A stretch of DNA of 64,000 bases from JABCYV01 sp963696025 (GCA_963696025.1 CAVOII010000006.1:393601-457600), one strand, 5' to 3'; counted from the stretch's first letter, positions 44,673 to 53,768 are shown. Notes: generated by a model not told the origin, from the letters alone. Numbers and translations: made by a program.

Positions 44673-46595
44673 CTAGATGTGGATCGTCCGTTCGGGGACA
44701 AAATAAGAACTTCGCAGCCTACAGCGGCCATCGGTGATGGCTCCTTGGTGAATCTGGTGTCTCAACCAAAACTCGATCTGCACGGTGCGGATTATTGGCA
44801 CAATTTGGACATCTAACCCACTGCGAACCTTGTTTAGCTCTTGTGCAAAGACACCCGGATCAAGGATTCCCAAGGAACTGCTCACCATGCGCTGAACTAA
44901 GTCAGCTAGCCTGCAGTGAGCGGAGTTAACGGTCATTGCGAGACCGTGGGCGACAAATGCTTTTCTCTTACGGTTGAGAAGTTCCTCTGGAACCAAGCCG
45001 ATGAGCGACCGGCGCATGAGAGACCGGCGCTGACGTGGGTTCAGGAGTTGCCCACGGGGAATGGCATAGAGATACTCAAGGAGGTCGCGATCAAGATAGG
45101 GGTAGCGTTTCTCATAGAGGGGACGCAGTGAGAGAACAGACGTCGTTAGTTGACGGCGCAACGCGTCAAGCGTTCGCAGATTGTGACAAAAGCTGGGCAA
45201 AGCGTCGAAGAAATGAAGGCGGCCTGGATAACCACGAAAGGCCAATCTGTGCCTGCTAGCGAATTTGGGCATGACCCACGCTGGCGGCCGTTCCTGTTGC
45301 GGAAGAGACTGAAAGATGGTGGGCAAGAACGCGTAGCCCATATCGGCGGCCAAATGCAATACTGGTCTTCGTTTGACAAGAGCCCAAGCAAGCATCTGCC
45401 GGGCCAGAGTTCCAAGCTGCATCGTTACTGCTAAGTCGGCAAGTTCCGGGGTTTCTGTCGGTACTCCACCAAGAACTTCATCCCCTCCGATCCCCGAGAG
45501 GAGAACCCGGTTGCCTTGGGAATCTAGGCAAGCGGCAAAAGGTGTAGCGTCCTCGCTAGGGTTGCTGTAAGAGCCCGGAAGTGGTGCGAAACAAGCGCGA
45601 TCGTACTTAGGGGAGAAGAGGTTGTCAGCGCTGACATCAATGTGGCAGCCGACTCGCCCACGTTTTTGCTCAACCTTCGTAAAATAGGGACGTTCGTTCC
45701 AGTTCGGCTCGGAGTCATCGTAGTAGGACACCGTATCAAGTCGGGGAGTTGCCGCACGTCCTTGGTCGATGATCATGTCCGCCATGCAGACGATCGAAGA
45801 GGAGTCCATTCCGCCACTTAGTTCCGCAAGGACGGGTTTGTCGGAGCGGAGTCTGTGCTCGACCGAGCGAGCGAACACTGTACGGAAATGCTCTTCGTAT
45901 TCTCCATCGCTACGGTAGTGGATCCTGTGGCTGGGATCGAAATCCCAGTACTTTGTAATTCTTAACTTCCCGTTCGCAATACGAACGAAGCCGGACGGGG
46001 GAACCGATTGAATTCCAACATAAGGCGTGATGTGGGCAGCCGGGAAAAACGACAACCATCCTGCGACGTACTCCTCTTGAAGATCAAATGGGTGACCGGC
46101 TAGCAGAACCAGCGGATCGAGAATCGTGCTCCAGGTGACCTGATCCTTCTTGAGGGAATAGTACAGATGTCTGGTGCCGAGAAAGTCTTTCGCCAAAATG
46201 AGCGACTGGTCTGCCGGATTCCACGCAGATAGGGCCCAATCTCCAATCAGCTTGGCGAAGCAGGCCACTCCCCACTGTTCGTAAGCTGCCGCGATAATCG
46301 TTGCATCAGGCGAGTCGCTGAGCAATCCGTTCGACAGGTGGGACATCAGGTCTGCGCGGTTGTCGAGTCTTCCGTCCCAGGTCAAGACCGTGCCTGATCT
46401 CAGAATGCAGGGCTGCACCTCTAGGCGAGATTCTTTGGTAGTGTGGAAAGCCTGGTAGAGAATACCGACGTTTTCCTTTTTGTAGCAACCACCGCCATCC
46501 GGGCCGTAGGGAGCGATCATGGAACGGACTCGCTCAAGGTAGTCCTCACTTACTAACTCCCGGTCAAAGTTCCATCGTCCAAACTGCGCACTCAT
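44673..46595 (-). CDS. Lasso-peptide cyclase (asparagine-synthetase-like)
   Basis: A 640-residue protein. Residues 1-195 resemble a glutamine amidotransferase domain without the N-terminal catalytic Cys (it begins MSAQFGRW), as in lasso cyclases. Residues 230-600 form the asparagine-synthetase domain with the PP-loop ELSGGMDSSSIVC at 258-270. The enzyme adenylates the core Asp/Glu side chain and closes the macrolactam with the N-terminal amine freed by the B2 protease. AAGGTGAG precedes the ATG. The precursor gene follows 57 bases downstream. Confidence 0.9.
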   Translation of the reverse strand: MSAQFGRWNFDRELVSEDYLERVRSMIAPYGPDGGGCYKKENVGILYQAFHTTKESRLEVQPCILRSGTVLTWDGRLDNRADLMSHLSNGLLSDSPDATIIAAAYEQWGVACFAKLIGDWALSAWNPADQSLILAKDFLGTRHLYYSLKKDQVTWSTILDPLVLLAGHPFDLQEEYVAGWLSFFPAAHITPYVGIQSVPPSGFVRIANGKLRITKYWDFDPSHRIHYRSDGEYEEHFRTVFARSVEHRLRSDKPVLAELSGGMDSSSIVCMADMIIDQGRAATPRLDTVSYYDDSEPNWNERPYFTKVEQKRGRVGCHIDVSADNLFSPKYDRACFAPLPGSYSNPSEDATPFAACLDSQGNRVLLSGIGGDEVLGGVPTETPELADLAVTMQLGTLARQMLAWALVKRRPVLHLAADMGYAFLPTIFQSLPQQERPPAWVMPKFASRHRLAFRGYPGRLHFFDALPSFCHNLRTLDALRRQLTTSVLSLRPLYEKRYPYLDRDLLEYLYAIPRGQLLNPRQRRSLMRRSLIGLVPEELLNRKRKAFVAHGLAMTVNSAHCRLADLVQRMVSSSLGILDPGVFAQELNKVRSGLDVQIVPIIRTVQIEFWLRHQIHQGAITDGRCRLRSSYFVPERTIHI

Positions 46596-46619
46596 CGCAA
46601 CTCACCTTGGCTGCACGAC

Positions 46620-46991
46620 TCAGCATCGATCGAGGACTGCGTAGATTTCTGGCATGTAGGGTTTGTCGTTGACGACTCTCCCTTCAAGTTCGACCCAGGC
46701 ATGGGATTTGAATGGCATTTGCTGTGTGCCGATGACCAGCTCGGCCGGTGTCCCGTATTTTTTGAGAAGGCAGGCTGTGGCCGCCGATCTCTGAAGGCAC
46801 AAGACTTCTTTCGGATACCAAATGCAGGCAAGATCGACCGCATGGCAAACGTGCTCGATTGCAGGTGATGATCGTGCCGTCTTCGCCATGGGACACTCAC
46901 AGACCCGATTCCGGAGGGCTACGAAGTTCCCGCGCCAGAGATAGAATTCAAGGCGGATCAGTTCAAAATAGGCTCGAATAAAGATCGTCAT
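46620..46991 (-). CDS. Lasso-peptide leader peptidase (B2, transglutaminase-like)
   Basis: A 123-residue protein of the lasso B2 family (PF13471-like). The catalytic Cys is Cys65 (YPKEVLCLQRSAATACLL), His97 is in FKSHAWVELEG and Asp109 in VVNDKPY. Spacing and sequence around these residues are typical. It removes the leader so that the cyclase can act, and needs the separate B1 protein to present the substrate. It lies between the cyclase and prolyl oligopeptidase genes, 24 bases from the former. Confidence 0.92.
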   Translation of the reverse strand: MTIFIRAYFELIRLEFYLWRGNFVALRNRVCECPMAKTARSSPAIEHVCHAVDLACIWYPKEVLCLQRSAATACLLKKYGTPAELVIGTQQMPFKSHAWVELEGRVVNDKPYMPEIYAVLDRC

Positions 46992-47010
46992 GGGCCGTCC
47001 CTACCTTAAT

Positions 47011-49065
47011 TCACTGCAGTTGCAACTGATCCGAGAGAAAGGCCATCCGGTCGGTTAGAGCATCTACGCGAACCTGGAGCGGAAGGACTGGCGAGTGTCC
47101 ACGAAACTTGCTGTAGTCAAGAAAGATGGGTCTTTCGGAAGCGTTAGCCGCCTGGAGTCGTGCGGTCATCTTTCGCGCATGCAGAGGATTGCATTTCTGG
47201 TCGGAGTCTCCCGAAATCATCATGGTCGCCGGATACGCTGCGCCATCACGGACCTGGTGGTAAGGCGAGTATCCGAGTAGGGCAGGGAAGTCGGCGGGAT
47301 CATCCGCCGACCCGAACTCTTCCTTGCCGCTTGCGGCATCGTCGAATAGGTGATATCGGACCATGTCGAGCAAAGGCACTATACAGACGACAGCACGGAA
47401 CAATTCCGGCCGCTGCGTCAGCGCAGCTCCCACCAACAGTCCCGAATTTGATCCACCAAAGATGGCAAGCCGATCGGGCGTGGTCCATCCGTTTGCGATC
47501 AGCCATTCTGCCGCGCACAAAAAATCATCGAAAGCTACTTGCCGGTTGCGTCTCTTGGCTGCGTTGTGCCACTCCGCCCCGAATTCCGATCCGCCGCGAA
47601 TATTCGGCAGCGCAAATAGGCAGCCGCGTTCGACGAGAAAGGTCACGAAGACGCTGAACTGTGGCGTCATGGAGATTCCATAGCCGCCATAGGCGGTCAT
47701 GATAACTGGGTGTATTCCGCCTTCGAGGACGTCGATCCGGGCAAAGAGGAACAGGGGAACCGGTGTCCCGTCTTTCGATGGATACCATACCTGTCGCTGA
47801 TTGAGGGAAGAAGCGTCAAACGGAACACGGTTTCGCGCCCACAGTTTGCGCTGGCCTTCATGTGGGGAGTAGCGAAAAATTCCGATAGGCTCGGTAAAGG
47901 ATTCGGCTTCGAGAAATACCTCGTCGCCGCTCGTCGAAGCGCCCAACAAGCGGACCGATTCGTGATCATCGGTGGGGAGCTCCCCGATCCGTTCTGACTT
48001 CTTCTCCTTCTGCCCTTTAAGATCAAAAATTTCGATCCGAGTTTGGGTCTGATGGATATAGCTCACGTAAAGATGGTCCCCGGCTACGACCCACTCGTTG
48101 ATACGGGAGTCAGATTCTGGCACCAGATCCGCAAAACCGCTTTCTTCCCCTTCGCCGTTCTGCAGCTCTACGATACGAAAATTTGGCGCTTGGTAGTCGG
48201 TGAGAGCTAGAAGGCGTCCGCCGTCGATCAACCATGGTCCAAACAAGTAAGCAGCGTTTCGCAAAACGCAAACCGGAGCTTCGTGGCTTCCGAAAGGTTG
48301 GAGGTAGAAGTCCGTATAGGTCTTTTCCAGGAAACGGCAGACAAGAAAGCCAAGCCGCTGGGCGTCGGAGATCTGCGAGAGCCTGAGGGTCTTATCTTCG
48401 CCGGCACAGAAAACCTCGGTGTCGTCTGAAAACCTAGTTCCGATTACGTGACGGTAGGCAGCCCGGTAAAACGGCCGTTTGCTGTCGAGGGCTTCGTGAA
48501 CGTAGTAAAAGCTCCTGCCATCGGGAGCAAATGCGAAGCCTCGCAGATATCCGCGCGGGAGGGCGTCGGAAATCCTCTTGCGAGCGTCGATATCGAAAAT
48601 CTCAAATGTTCCGGTTCGTTCTCCGCTTTGCTTGACCTCGTAGAGAAGTAGCCGACCATCGCGCGAAACGCTGAGCGGCTTCACCGCGGTGAAAGGACCA
48701 GTGTCGCGCGCGGCTGGGTCGATCAGAAGTTGATCTTCGCCGTCCGCGTCTTCTCGCATATAAATACAGGGTTGCTCCTGCTCCGGTAGACGCTTGCGAA
48801 AGAAATAGCGATGGCCGACTTTCTGTAGGGAGTCATGGGTTTCAACCGCGAGCAAGTCGCGGATGCGTTGGCGAATCCGCTCTCGGCCAGTGATGGAATC
48901 GAGATAGGCCCGAGCGTACCGCGTCTGCTCCTCAATCCATGCACGAGTTTGTGGAGCATCTTGGTCTTCAAGCCAGCGGTAGGGATCGGTAACGGAGATC
49001 CCATGTAAGACTTCGGTGATTGCCCAAACCGGCGAACGTGGTGGAGCACTCAGAACTGGAGGCAT
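47011..49065 (-). CDS. Prolyl oligopeptidase (S9A) within the lasso cluster
   Basis: A 684-residue protein without signal peptide, so cytoplasmic. The N-terminal opening GISVTDPYRWLEDQDAPQTR is characteristic of prolyl oligopeptidases. A seven-bladed propeller follows, then the hydrolase with GGYGISMTPQFS, LPNIRGGSEFGAEWH, nucleophile in IFGGSNSGLLVGA, Asp in ISGDSDQKCNP and His in FRGHSPV. The usual GGSNGGLL is GGSNSGLL here. It overlaps the kinase gene by 16 bases. It may trim Pro-containing tails of the precursor (which has Pro37 and Pro41) or provide immunity. This is inference. Confidence 0.88.
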   Translation of the reverse strand: MPPVLSAPPRSPVWAITEVLHGISVTDPYRWLEDQDAPQTRAWIEEQTRYARAYLDSITGRERIRQRIRDLLAVETHDSLQKVGHRYFFRKRLPEQEQPCIYMREDADGEDQLLIDPAARDTGPFTAVKPLSVSRDGRLLLYEVKQSGERTGTFEIFDIDARKRISDALPRGYLRGFAFAPDGRSFYYVHEALDSKRPFYRAAYRHVIGTRFSDDTEVFCAGEDKTLRLSQISDAQRLGFLVCRFLEKTYTDFYLQPFGSHEAPVCVLRNAAYLFGPWLIDGGRLLALTDYQAPNFRIVELQNGEGEESGFADLVPESDSRINEWVVAGDHLYVSYIHQTQTRIEIFDLKGQKEKKSERIGELPTDDHESVRLLGASTSGDEVFLEAESFTEPIGIFRYSPHEGQRKLWARNRVPFDASSLNQRQVWYPSKDGTPVPLFLFARIDVLEGGIHPVIMTAYGGYGISMTPQFSVFVTFLVERGCLFALPNIRGGSEFGAEWHNAAKRRNRQVAFDDFLCAAEWLIANGWTTPDRLAIFGGSNSGLLVGAALTQRPELFRAVVCIVPLLDMVRYHLFDDAASGKEEFGSADDPADFPALLGYSPYHQVRDGAAYPATMMISGDSDQKCNPLHARKMTARLQAANASERPIFLDYSKFRGHSPVLPLQVRVDALTDRMAFLSDQLQLQ

Positions 49066-50450
49066 GGCATCCTCCTTGCGGCCAGTAGATCGGCTTCACG
49101 TTTCATGCGTCGTGTCAGGCTGCGCAAATACGCGAGAGCTTGAGGGTCCTGAGATTCCGGCGCGCGCCAGCAATTTAAGACAACTGCATAGGCGAACACG
49201 GCAATCAGTGGAGATAGGGCAAATGCTTCTGCAATCAGCTGAGCGGGGAGGATGTGCTTCCACGGCTGGGTGTACGCGGTCCGGACGAAATCCTCAAATG
49301 GCGCGACTTCTGGGCAGTGGCTCCGTAAATAAGAAACGAGGTATTCGAACGTGCAAAACGGATGCCCGACGTAGGCCTCAGCCCAGTCGATGAATAACGA
49401 GCTGGTGCCCGTCCAAAGAACGTTGCCGGGATGGAAGTCACTATGTCCGAGTGTTACTAGAGAACCCATCTGATCGAGAGCGTCGAGCGAGTCCTTCAGC
49501 TTCAGTCCCAGGTCGAAGAGTTCCGCCGACGAGAGCGGGGGCGGAGAGGGTTTCTGCTGCTGCCGCATCAGGCTGTCCATCGTGTCGAGAAATGGGTCGA
49601 CGAGATCGAACAGCCTCGAGATGCCTAGGTCCGTCGATCCCGACTTCAGCAACTGTTCAGAGTGGGGGATCGACTCGATTTGGAGCCTAGCGAGATCGGC
49701 GGCGACCCGCCTCCACTCATCGAGTGTCGGGTTGATTTCATCGATTGGCGTCCCCCCATCCTTCATCAACCAACCGCGCCATGCCGGTCGAGAAGCGACG
49801 ATCGTGGGCAAATACCGCGGGAACAGTCGAGATAGGGCAATCGTGATCGGAAATTCGTGCTGATTGGGATCTCCTACCGCCTTGAACCAAAGAGCCGGTC
49901 CGGTGGTTTCAAAGCGAATTAAGCTGAAGGCCGGGCTGGCATTGAACTGGCAGAATTTACCCGTTAGTTCAACCGCCAGCGGCCGACTCACCTCTGTGAC
50001 CCAGGCGTGCAATTGGTGAAACCAACCGAGCTTGAGGAATGGCTGAGAATTGTCACCCTGCTGTTGTTTGAGTTGTTCCAGTGCCTGATGGAGAACGATG
50101 TAATCCGGAGATTCCCTGAAAGAGCTCGGCGAAAGACACGAAACCGGTATCCACACGGTTCGGGGATTGGACGTTTCTCGATGCTGCCGGCACTCCATGA
50201 CTTGCCAGAAAACATCTTTCGATCCGTTGCGCGAATGGGCAAGCTTTGGCGCGAACAGACAAATGGCCTCGCAGTCCCACTGCCGCCTCAGCGCGCCAGT
50301 GAGGTTCTTTGGCACGCGTTGCCAGCGCGGGATTTCGACTGAGGGGAGAGCAAGGCCGCCGTCGGTTGGCACGGTGAGTAGGTCCGCTCCGCTGTCGCGA
50401 AGGACAATGGCGCGGTAGCTATCGTGATCGGGTTGTGAACTGGTTGCCAT
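49050..50450 (-). CDS. APH-like kinase in the lasso cluster
   Basis: A 466-residue protein. The C-terminal half has the aminoglycoside/choline-kinase fold: catalytic loop LGHSDFHPGNVLW at about residues 334-346 and metal-binding LFIDWAEAYVGHP. The first 200 residues are not recognised and include a beta-rich segment. Its start has an ATG at 50450, and it lies directly after B1. Lasso clusters with kinases are known, but usually with HPr-kinase-like enzymes that phosphorylate a C-terminal Ser. Ser and Thr occur throughout the core, so a tailoring or self-protection role is possible. Confidence 0.8.
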   Translation of the reverse strand: MATSSQPDHDSYRAIVLRDSGADLLTVPTDGGLALPSVEIPRWQRVPKNLTGALRRQWDCEAICLFAPKLAHSRNGSKDVFWQVMECRQHRETSNPRTVWIPVSCLSPSSFRESPDYIVLHQALEQLKQQQGDNSQPFLKLGWFHQLHAWVTEVSRPLAVELTGKFCQFNASPAFSLIRFETTGPALWFKAVGDPNQHEFPITIALSRLFPRYLPTIVASRPAWRGWLMKDGGTPIDEINPTLDEWRRVAADLARLQIESIPHSEQLLKSGSTDLGISRLFDLVDPFLDTMDSLMRQQQKPSPPPLSSAELFDLGLKLKDSLDALDQMGSLVTLGHSDFHPGNVLWTGTSSLFIDWAEAYVGHPFCTFEYLVSYLRSHCPEVAPFEDFVRTAYTQPWKHILPAQLIAEAFALSPLIAVFAYAVVLNCWRAPESQDPQALAYLRSLTRRMKREADLLAARRMPCLQF

Positions 50451-50472
50451 GGGACTGCTCTCGTTTCTTCCC

Positions 50473-50748
50473 TTAAATGGTCACCACGGAATCCTGTTCC
50501 TCGACTAGCCGGCGCGCTTCGAGCGATGCCAGAAATTCGCGCACGTCGCTCGCAACCAGATCGCGACTTACGTCGAATTCCTGGCTGATGGTATCGACAA
50601 CGGTTGGCTCAGTGGACCCAGCTTTCAGAAGTTCTAAGATTCGTGATCCAACAAAATTGAGGTTGAACATCTGACCTTGCCGGATGTCGAGCACAACGGC
50701 GCCATCCTGGTTATGCGTGCTACGCACGTTCTGTGAAATTCTGTACAT
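50473..50748 (-). CDS. Lasso-peptide B1 protein (PqqD-like RRE)
   Basis: A 91-residue PqqD-family protein: MYRISQNVRSTHNQDGAVVL, then GQMFNLNFVGSRILELLKAG, and a helical end FDVSRDLVASDVREFLASLE. In lasso pathways this domain binds the YxxP leader motif and presents the precursor to the B2 peptidase. It ends 22 bases before the kinase gene. The upstream gap to the exporter gene is about 295 bases. Confidence 0.92.
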   Translation of the reverse strand: MYRISQNVRSTHNQDGAVVLDIRQGQMFNLNFVGSRILELLKAGSTEPTVVDTISQEFDVSRDLVASDVREFLASLEARRLVEEQDSVVTI

Positions 50749-51043
50749 CGCAAGCCCCCCTCACGTGCTTCGTATGGCGTATCTCTCGAGCGCACTCTGA
50801 CACTGCGCGCGAGTGAAAAGCGAGAAAAAAGTGAGAAGTTTCGGTAAACCAACCTAGTCGAAGAGATCTTCCCGTGGCTGAACCATATGGCGTGCGGCCT
50901 TATAGGCGGCGAGATCCAAATGTGTTCGTTTTTGTATCCTAATCGGTGCGAATTGGGCGTTGTGCGACGGGCTCGATAGCGCGTAAGAGTACGCGGAAGT
51001 TGCGTTTACCCGTGGAACTCGCGACGGAGTTTGGGCCGCTGGA
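50749..51043. other. Gap between exporter and B1 genes
   Basis: Nearly 300 bases, the only large gap in the cluster. One minus-strand frame stays open from about 51080 to 50861, but its only good start (ATG at 50886) gives ten residues. A promoter for the downstream genes could lie here. None is clear. Confidence 0.4.
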
Positions 51044-52813
51044 CTAGGCTGTGGAAATCGACGAGGGGGAACACGCAGCTGGAGCGACTAAGAACGAATC
51101 GTGATCGCCGTCTTTCACAATTCGACCGCCCGAAAGAATCAGAACTCGCTCGAATGAGCTCAAGGTTGAAAGGCGGTGCGAGACGACGATCAGCGTCGAT
51201 GTGTTGAGGTTCCATCGAAGATTGCGAAAAACGATTGCTTCCGTCGAAGGATCGAGACAGGACGTGGCCTCGTCCAAAATCAGCACTTTAGGTTGTTGGA
51301 GAAGGGCTCTTGCCATGGCGAGTCGCTGGCGTTCGCCGCCCGAAAGTTGACAGCCTCCTGGCCCAATTCGTTGGCGGAGACCATCCGGCAGCGATCGAAT
51401 CAGAGCCGAAAGTCCCACAGATCGGATAGCTTGTTCGATATCGAGCTCAGAGGCTGAAGGTCGGACAAACCGCAGATTCGAAGCTATGGTTCCGTCAAAT
51501 AAAACTGGTTCGCGGGGCAAATAGCAGACCTGCTGACGCAGAGTCTTGAGATCAATGTTGCGGATGTCCTCGCCACCGAGGCTGATTGATCCAGAAGTTG
51601 GGTCGTAAAGCCTGGTGATGAGCTTCACCAGTGTACTCTTACCGGCGCCGTTCTCGCCTGCGATTGCCACGTGCTCTCCTGGCAAGATCCGAAGCGAGGG
51701 AATGTGCAGCAGGTCTTTCTGCCTTCGATATCCGAACTCGACCGCAGCAAACTCGATCTCTGGCCGATGCTCTTTTGAAAGACGAACTGCGGTCGAGGGA
51801 TTTGCCACGCTTGCTCGCAAAGCAAATGCAAACTGCACCTGGCGAATGCTAGCAAAGGTTTTTTGGGCTCTGGCGTAAAGATCAGAGGCGCCGCTGAGGG
51901 GATCGAACAGCTGTGTCACGAAGCCATAGAAAGCGACCAAACTGCCCATGCTCAACGTCCCGGCCAGGACGTTTTTCCCACCGAAGCCGATAACTGCGCC
52001 CATGGCCAACACAACCGCCAGAGAGCTGCACACATTGAACCAAGCTCCGGTTTCGTAGAGCCGCTGTTGTGAGCGTACAGCGCGGGCTAAGAAGCGGAAA
52101 GCTCTTCGTTCCTGTCGTTTTTCCTGGGCCAAGAGCTGAATCGAAATCGCGGAGGCAAGGTGTTCTTCCAGGAAGTTACCCCACGCGAGTCGATCGTTCT
52201 GCACCGTATCGGCATCGGCCGCAAGCTTCCTTCGGAAATAATGCCTTGTAATCAAGAACGCCGGGATGAGGGGAACAACGGCCAGTGTCAGTACTGGGCT
52301 CAGCACGAACATGGTTACGAGAGTCATGCCGGTCGTGAGTAGCATTCGCAGAATCGCAGGCAAGAGATCGGACCCGAAATAGGAAATCTCTTCAATCGGT
52401 TCTTTGAGGGGATACATTACGACGCCGACCGGTGTGTCTTCGTAGTAATCCGCCGAAACGGTGTCAAGATGCCGCAACAGGCTCACTCTTAAAGTGAGCC
52501 CCATGGTTTGTGCTGCGCTCAGCATCAGGTAGCTTCCCAAACTCGTGAGTGCGATCCTCCCCTGGTGGGCGAGGAAAACCAGCATCACCGCGAGTAAAAG
52601 CATTCCCATCTTCCTCTGGGGAATGATCCCGTCAACGAGCCACCTGAGAATGAGTGGCGTCAGGAGGGCGAGAAGGCTTCCGGCGGTGATGCAAAGAAAG
52701 CTGGCTACGTGCCAATGCAGAAGTGGCCGAATCTGCTCGCCCAGCCAGCGGAGTTCGGGCGATATCCAAGACGGCAGGGAACTGCGCTCGTGCACGACAG
52801 ATGACAACCGCAA
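51044..52813 (-). CDS. ABC exporter (McjD-like) of the lasso cluster
   Basis: A 589-residue half-transporter with fused membrane and ATPase domains. Six membrane helices are visible in the first 320 residues. Walker A GENGAGKST lies at about 388, the signature LSGGERQRLAMARALLQQ at about 490 and Walker B KVLILDEATSCLD just after. It works as a homodimer and would export the mature lasso peptide, giving self-protection. Start TTG 52813 with AGAAGGT upstream. It is the first gene of the cluster. The C-terminus after the H-loop is short and ends in a low-complexity Ser/Ala stretch. Confidence 0.9.
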   Translation of the reverse strand: MRLSSVVHERSSLPSWISPELRWLGEQIRPLLHWHVASFLCITAGSLLALLTPLILRWLVDGIIPQRKMGMLLLAVMLVFLAHQGRIALTSLGSYLMLSAAQTMGLTLRVSLLRHLDTVSADYYEDTPVGVVMYPLKEPIEEISYFGSDLLPAILRMLLTTGMTLVTMFVLSPVLTLAVVPLIPAFLITRHYFRRKLAADADTVQNDRLAWGNFLEEHLASAISIQLLAQEKRQERRAFRFLARAVRSQQRLYETGAWFNVCSSLAVVLAMGAVIGFGGKNVLAGTLSMGSLVAFYGFVTQLFDPLSGASDLYARAQKTFASIRQVQFAFALRASVANPSTAVRLSKEHRPEIEFAAVEFGYRRQKDLLHIPSLRILPGEHVAIAGENGAGKSTLVKLITRLYDPTSGSISLGGEDIRNIDLKTLRQQVCYLPREPVLFDGTIASNLRFVRPSASELDIEQAIRSVGLSALIRSLPDGLRQRIGPGGCQLSGGERQRLAMARALLQQPKVLILDEATSCLDPSTEAIVFRNLRWNLNTSTLIVVSHRLSTLSSFERVLILSGGRIVKDGDHDSFLVAPAACSPSSISTA

Positions 52814-53035
52814 GCACCTTCTTGACGATCAAAGTGGCCAATAAGCGCGAGAGTAGGCAGGTGCGACCCATTTGTCCAGCAAATCGGTAAACTGTTCATC
52901 ATTTGATCAATCCACCCGCGTTTCGTTGACAACGAGGATATCGCAGCGCGAGCAAACTCTTTTTACCTGTCCGGAAAAGCGTCCGTCGAGCGGTGTGCTT
53001 TGCAAAGCGGATACCAGAGGCTTGAAGTTGATGCT

Positions 53036-53458
53036 TCACCCGATAAGGTGGGGCGCTATAACGCTAAGGAATTCAGTCGAGCCGATGATCTTGGTATTCT
53101 TCCAGAATCTTGGAAGGTGGCGTTGGTTTCCAGTAACTAAGTAGTCTGCGCGGGCGGCATCAGCGCACTCGATAAAGATGTTGTCAGCCGGATCTGAGGT
53201 GACCAGAGGCAATGGTGTTGGCTTGACTAGGCGGGCATGATTCTTAATTAATTGGAGCAGTTGCTGGCGTAAACTTCTGCGAATTTTAAGTTCTGGACGG
53301 GCAAGGACCATCGCATATTCCGAGAGAATAGTAGCAGAGACATACCAACGAGCAGGTTTGGTCATGGCGAGCAATACTACTGTGCGCTGCAGTCCTTCCG
53401 GCTTGAGTGCCGCAGATATAACCACGTTGGTGTCGATGACCAGCCGAAGCGGGATCAT
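53036..53458 (-). CDS. PIN-domain toxin of a type II toxin-antitoxin pair
   Basis: A 140-residue PIN-family protein (COG1569-like). Asp9 in LRLVIDTNVVISA, the Glu in SATILSEYAMVL, and the Asp pair in TSDPADNIFIECADAARADYLVTGN give the four-acid metal site of an endoribonuclease. It overlaps the antitoxin stop by four bases (ATGA), so the pair is co-translated. Targets of such toxins are usually tRNA or rRNA, unknown here. Confidence 0.92.
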   Translation of the reverse strand: MIPLRLVIDTNVVISAALKPEGLQRTVVLLAMTKPARWYVSATILSEYAMVLARPELKIRRSLRQQLLQLIKNHARLVKPTPLPLVTSDPADNIFIECADAARADYLVTGNQRHLPRFWKNTKIIGSTEFLSVIAPHLIG

Positions 53459-53733
53459 CGGTGCTTGGATTTGCGAGCGGCTTTGATGACCTTGTCGATT
53501 TGCGTGGCGCTCAGTCTGTTGATGCCCTTACTTTTCGATTCTTTTCCAATGGCCCGAAGGACCTCGGGCTCGGGGACCGCCAGACGCACATAATCCCTGA
53601 GGCTGAGCAATACAGCCCGCGGAGTGCCCCGCTTCTCAATGACAAGCGATCGGCCCTCATCTTCAACCCGACGGAGAAGCTTGCCGAAGTTCGTTCTAGC
53701 ATCTAGCGCAGTAACAACAAGTCCATCCTTCAT
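53455..53733 (-). CDS. Phd/YefM-like antitoxin
   Basis: A 92-residue protein with the Phd/YefM fold: VTALDARTNFGKLLRRVEDE, then LVIEKRGTPRAVLLSLRDYVRL. The C-terminal third (KSKGINRLSATQIDKVIKAA) would wrap and inhibit the PIN toxin. It is the first gene of the pair. A 12-base palindrome sits 24 bases upstream of its start, where it can autorepress. Confidence 0.9.
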   Translation of the reverse strand: MKDGLVVTALDARTNFGKLLRRVEDEGRSLVIEKRGTPRAVLLSLRDYVRLAVPEPEVLRAIGKESKSKGINRLSATQIDKVIKAARKSKHR

Positions 53734-53756
53734 AAACTCACCATTTCATTTAATCA

Positions 53757-53768
53757 AACTGTACAGTT
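53757..53768. promoter_or_regulatory. Perfect palindrome upstream of the PIN/Phd operon
   Basis: AACTGTACAGTT is a perfect 12-bp palindrome. Flanks C and G two bases further out also pair. It ends 24 bases before the antitoxin ATG, the usual place for a toxin-antitoxin autoregulatory operator. Confidence 0.6.

Larger units (their letters stand above)
44467..52813 (-). other. Lasso-peptide biosynthetic gene cluster
   Basis: Seven minus-strand genes in the order exporter, B1 (PqqD-like), APH-like kinase, prolyl oligopeptidase, B2 protease, cyclase, precursor. All enzymes known to be needed for a class II RiPP lasso peptide are present, with B1 and B2 as separate proteins. Gaps are 10-55 bases or overlaps, except about 295 bases between exporter and B1. 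Confidence 0.88.

Noticed and set aside
50861..51080. Open minus-strand frame between exporter and B1, considered as a second lasso precursor
   Set aside because: No start with a ribosome-binding site, no YxxP leader motif and no plausible ring acceptor pattern.
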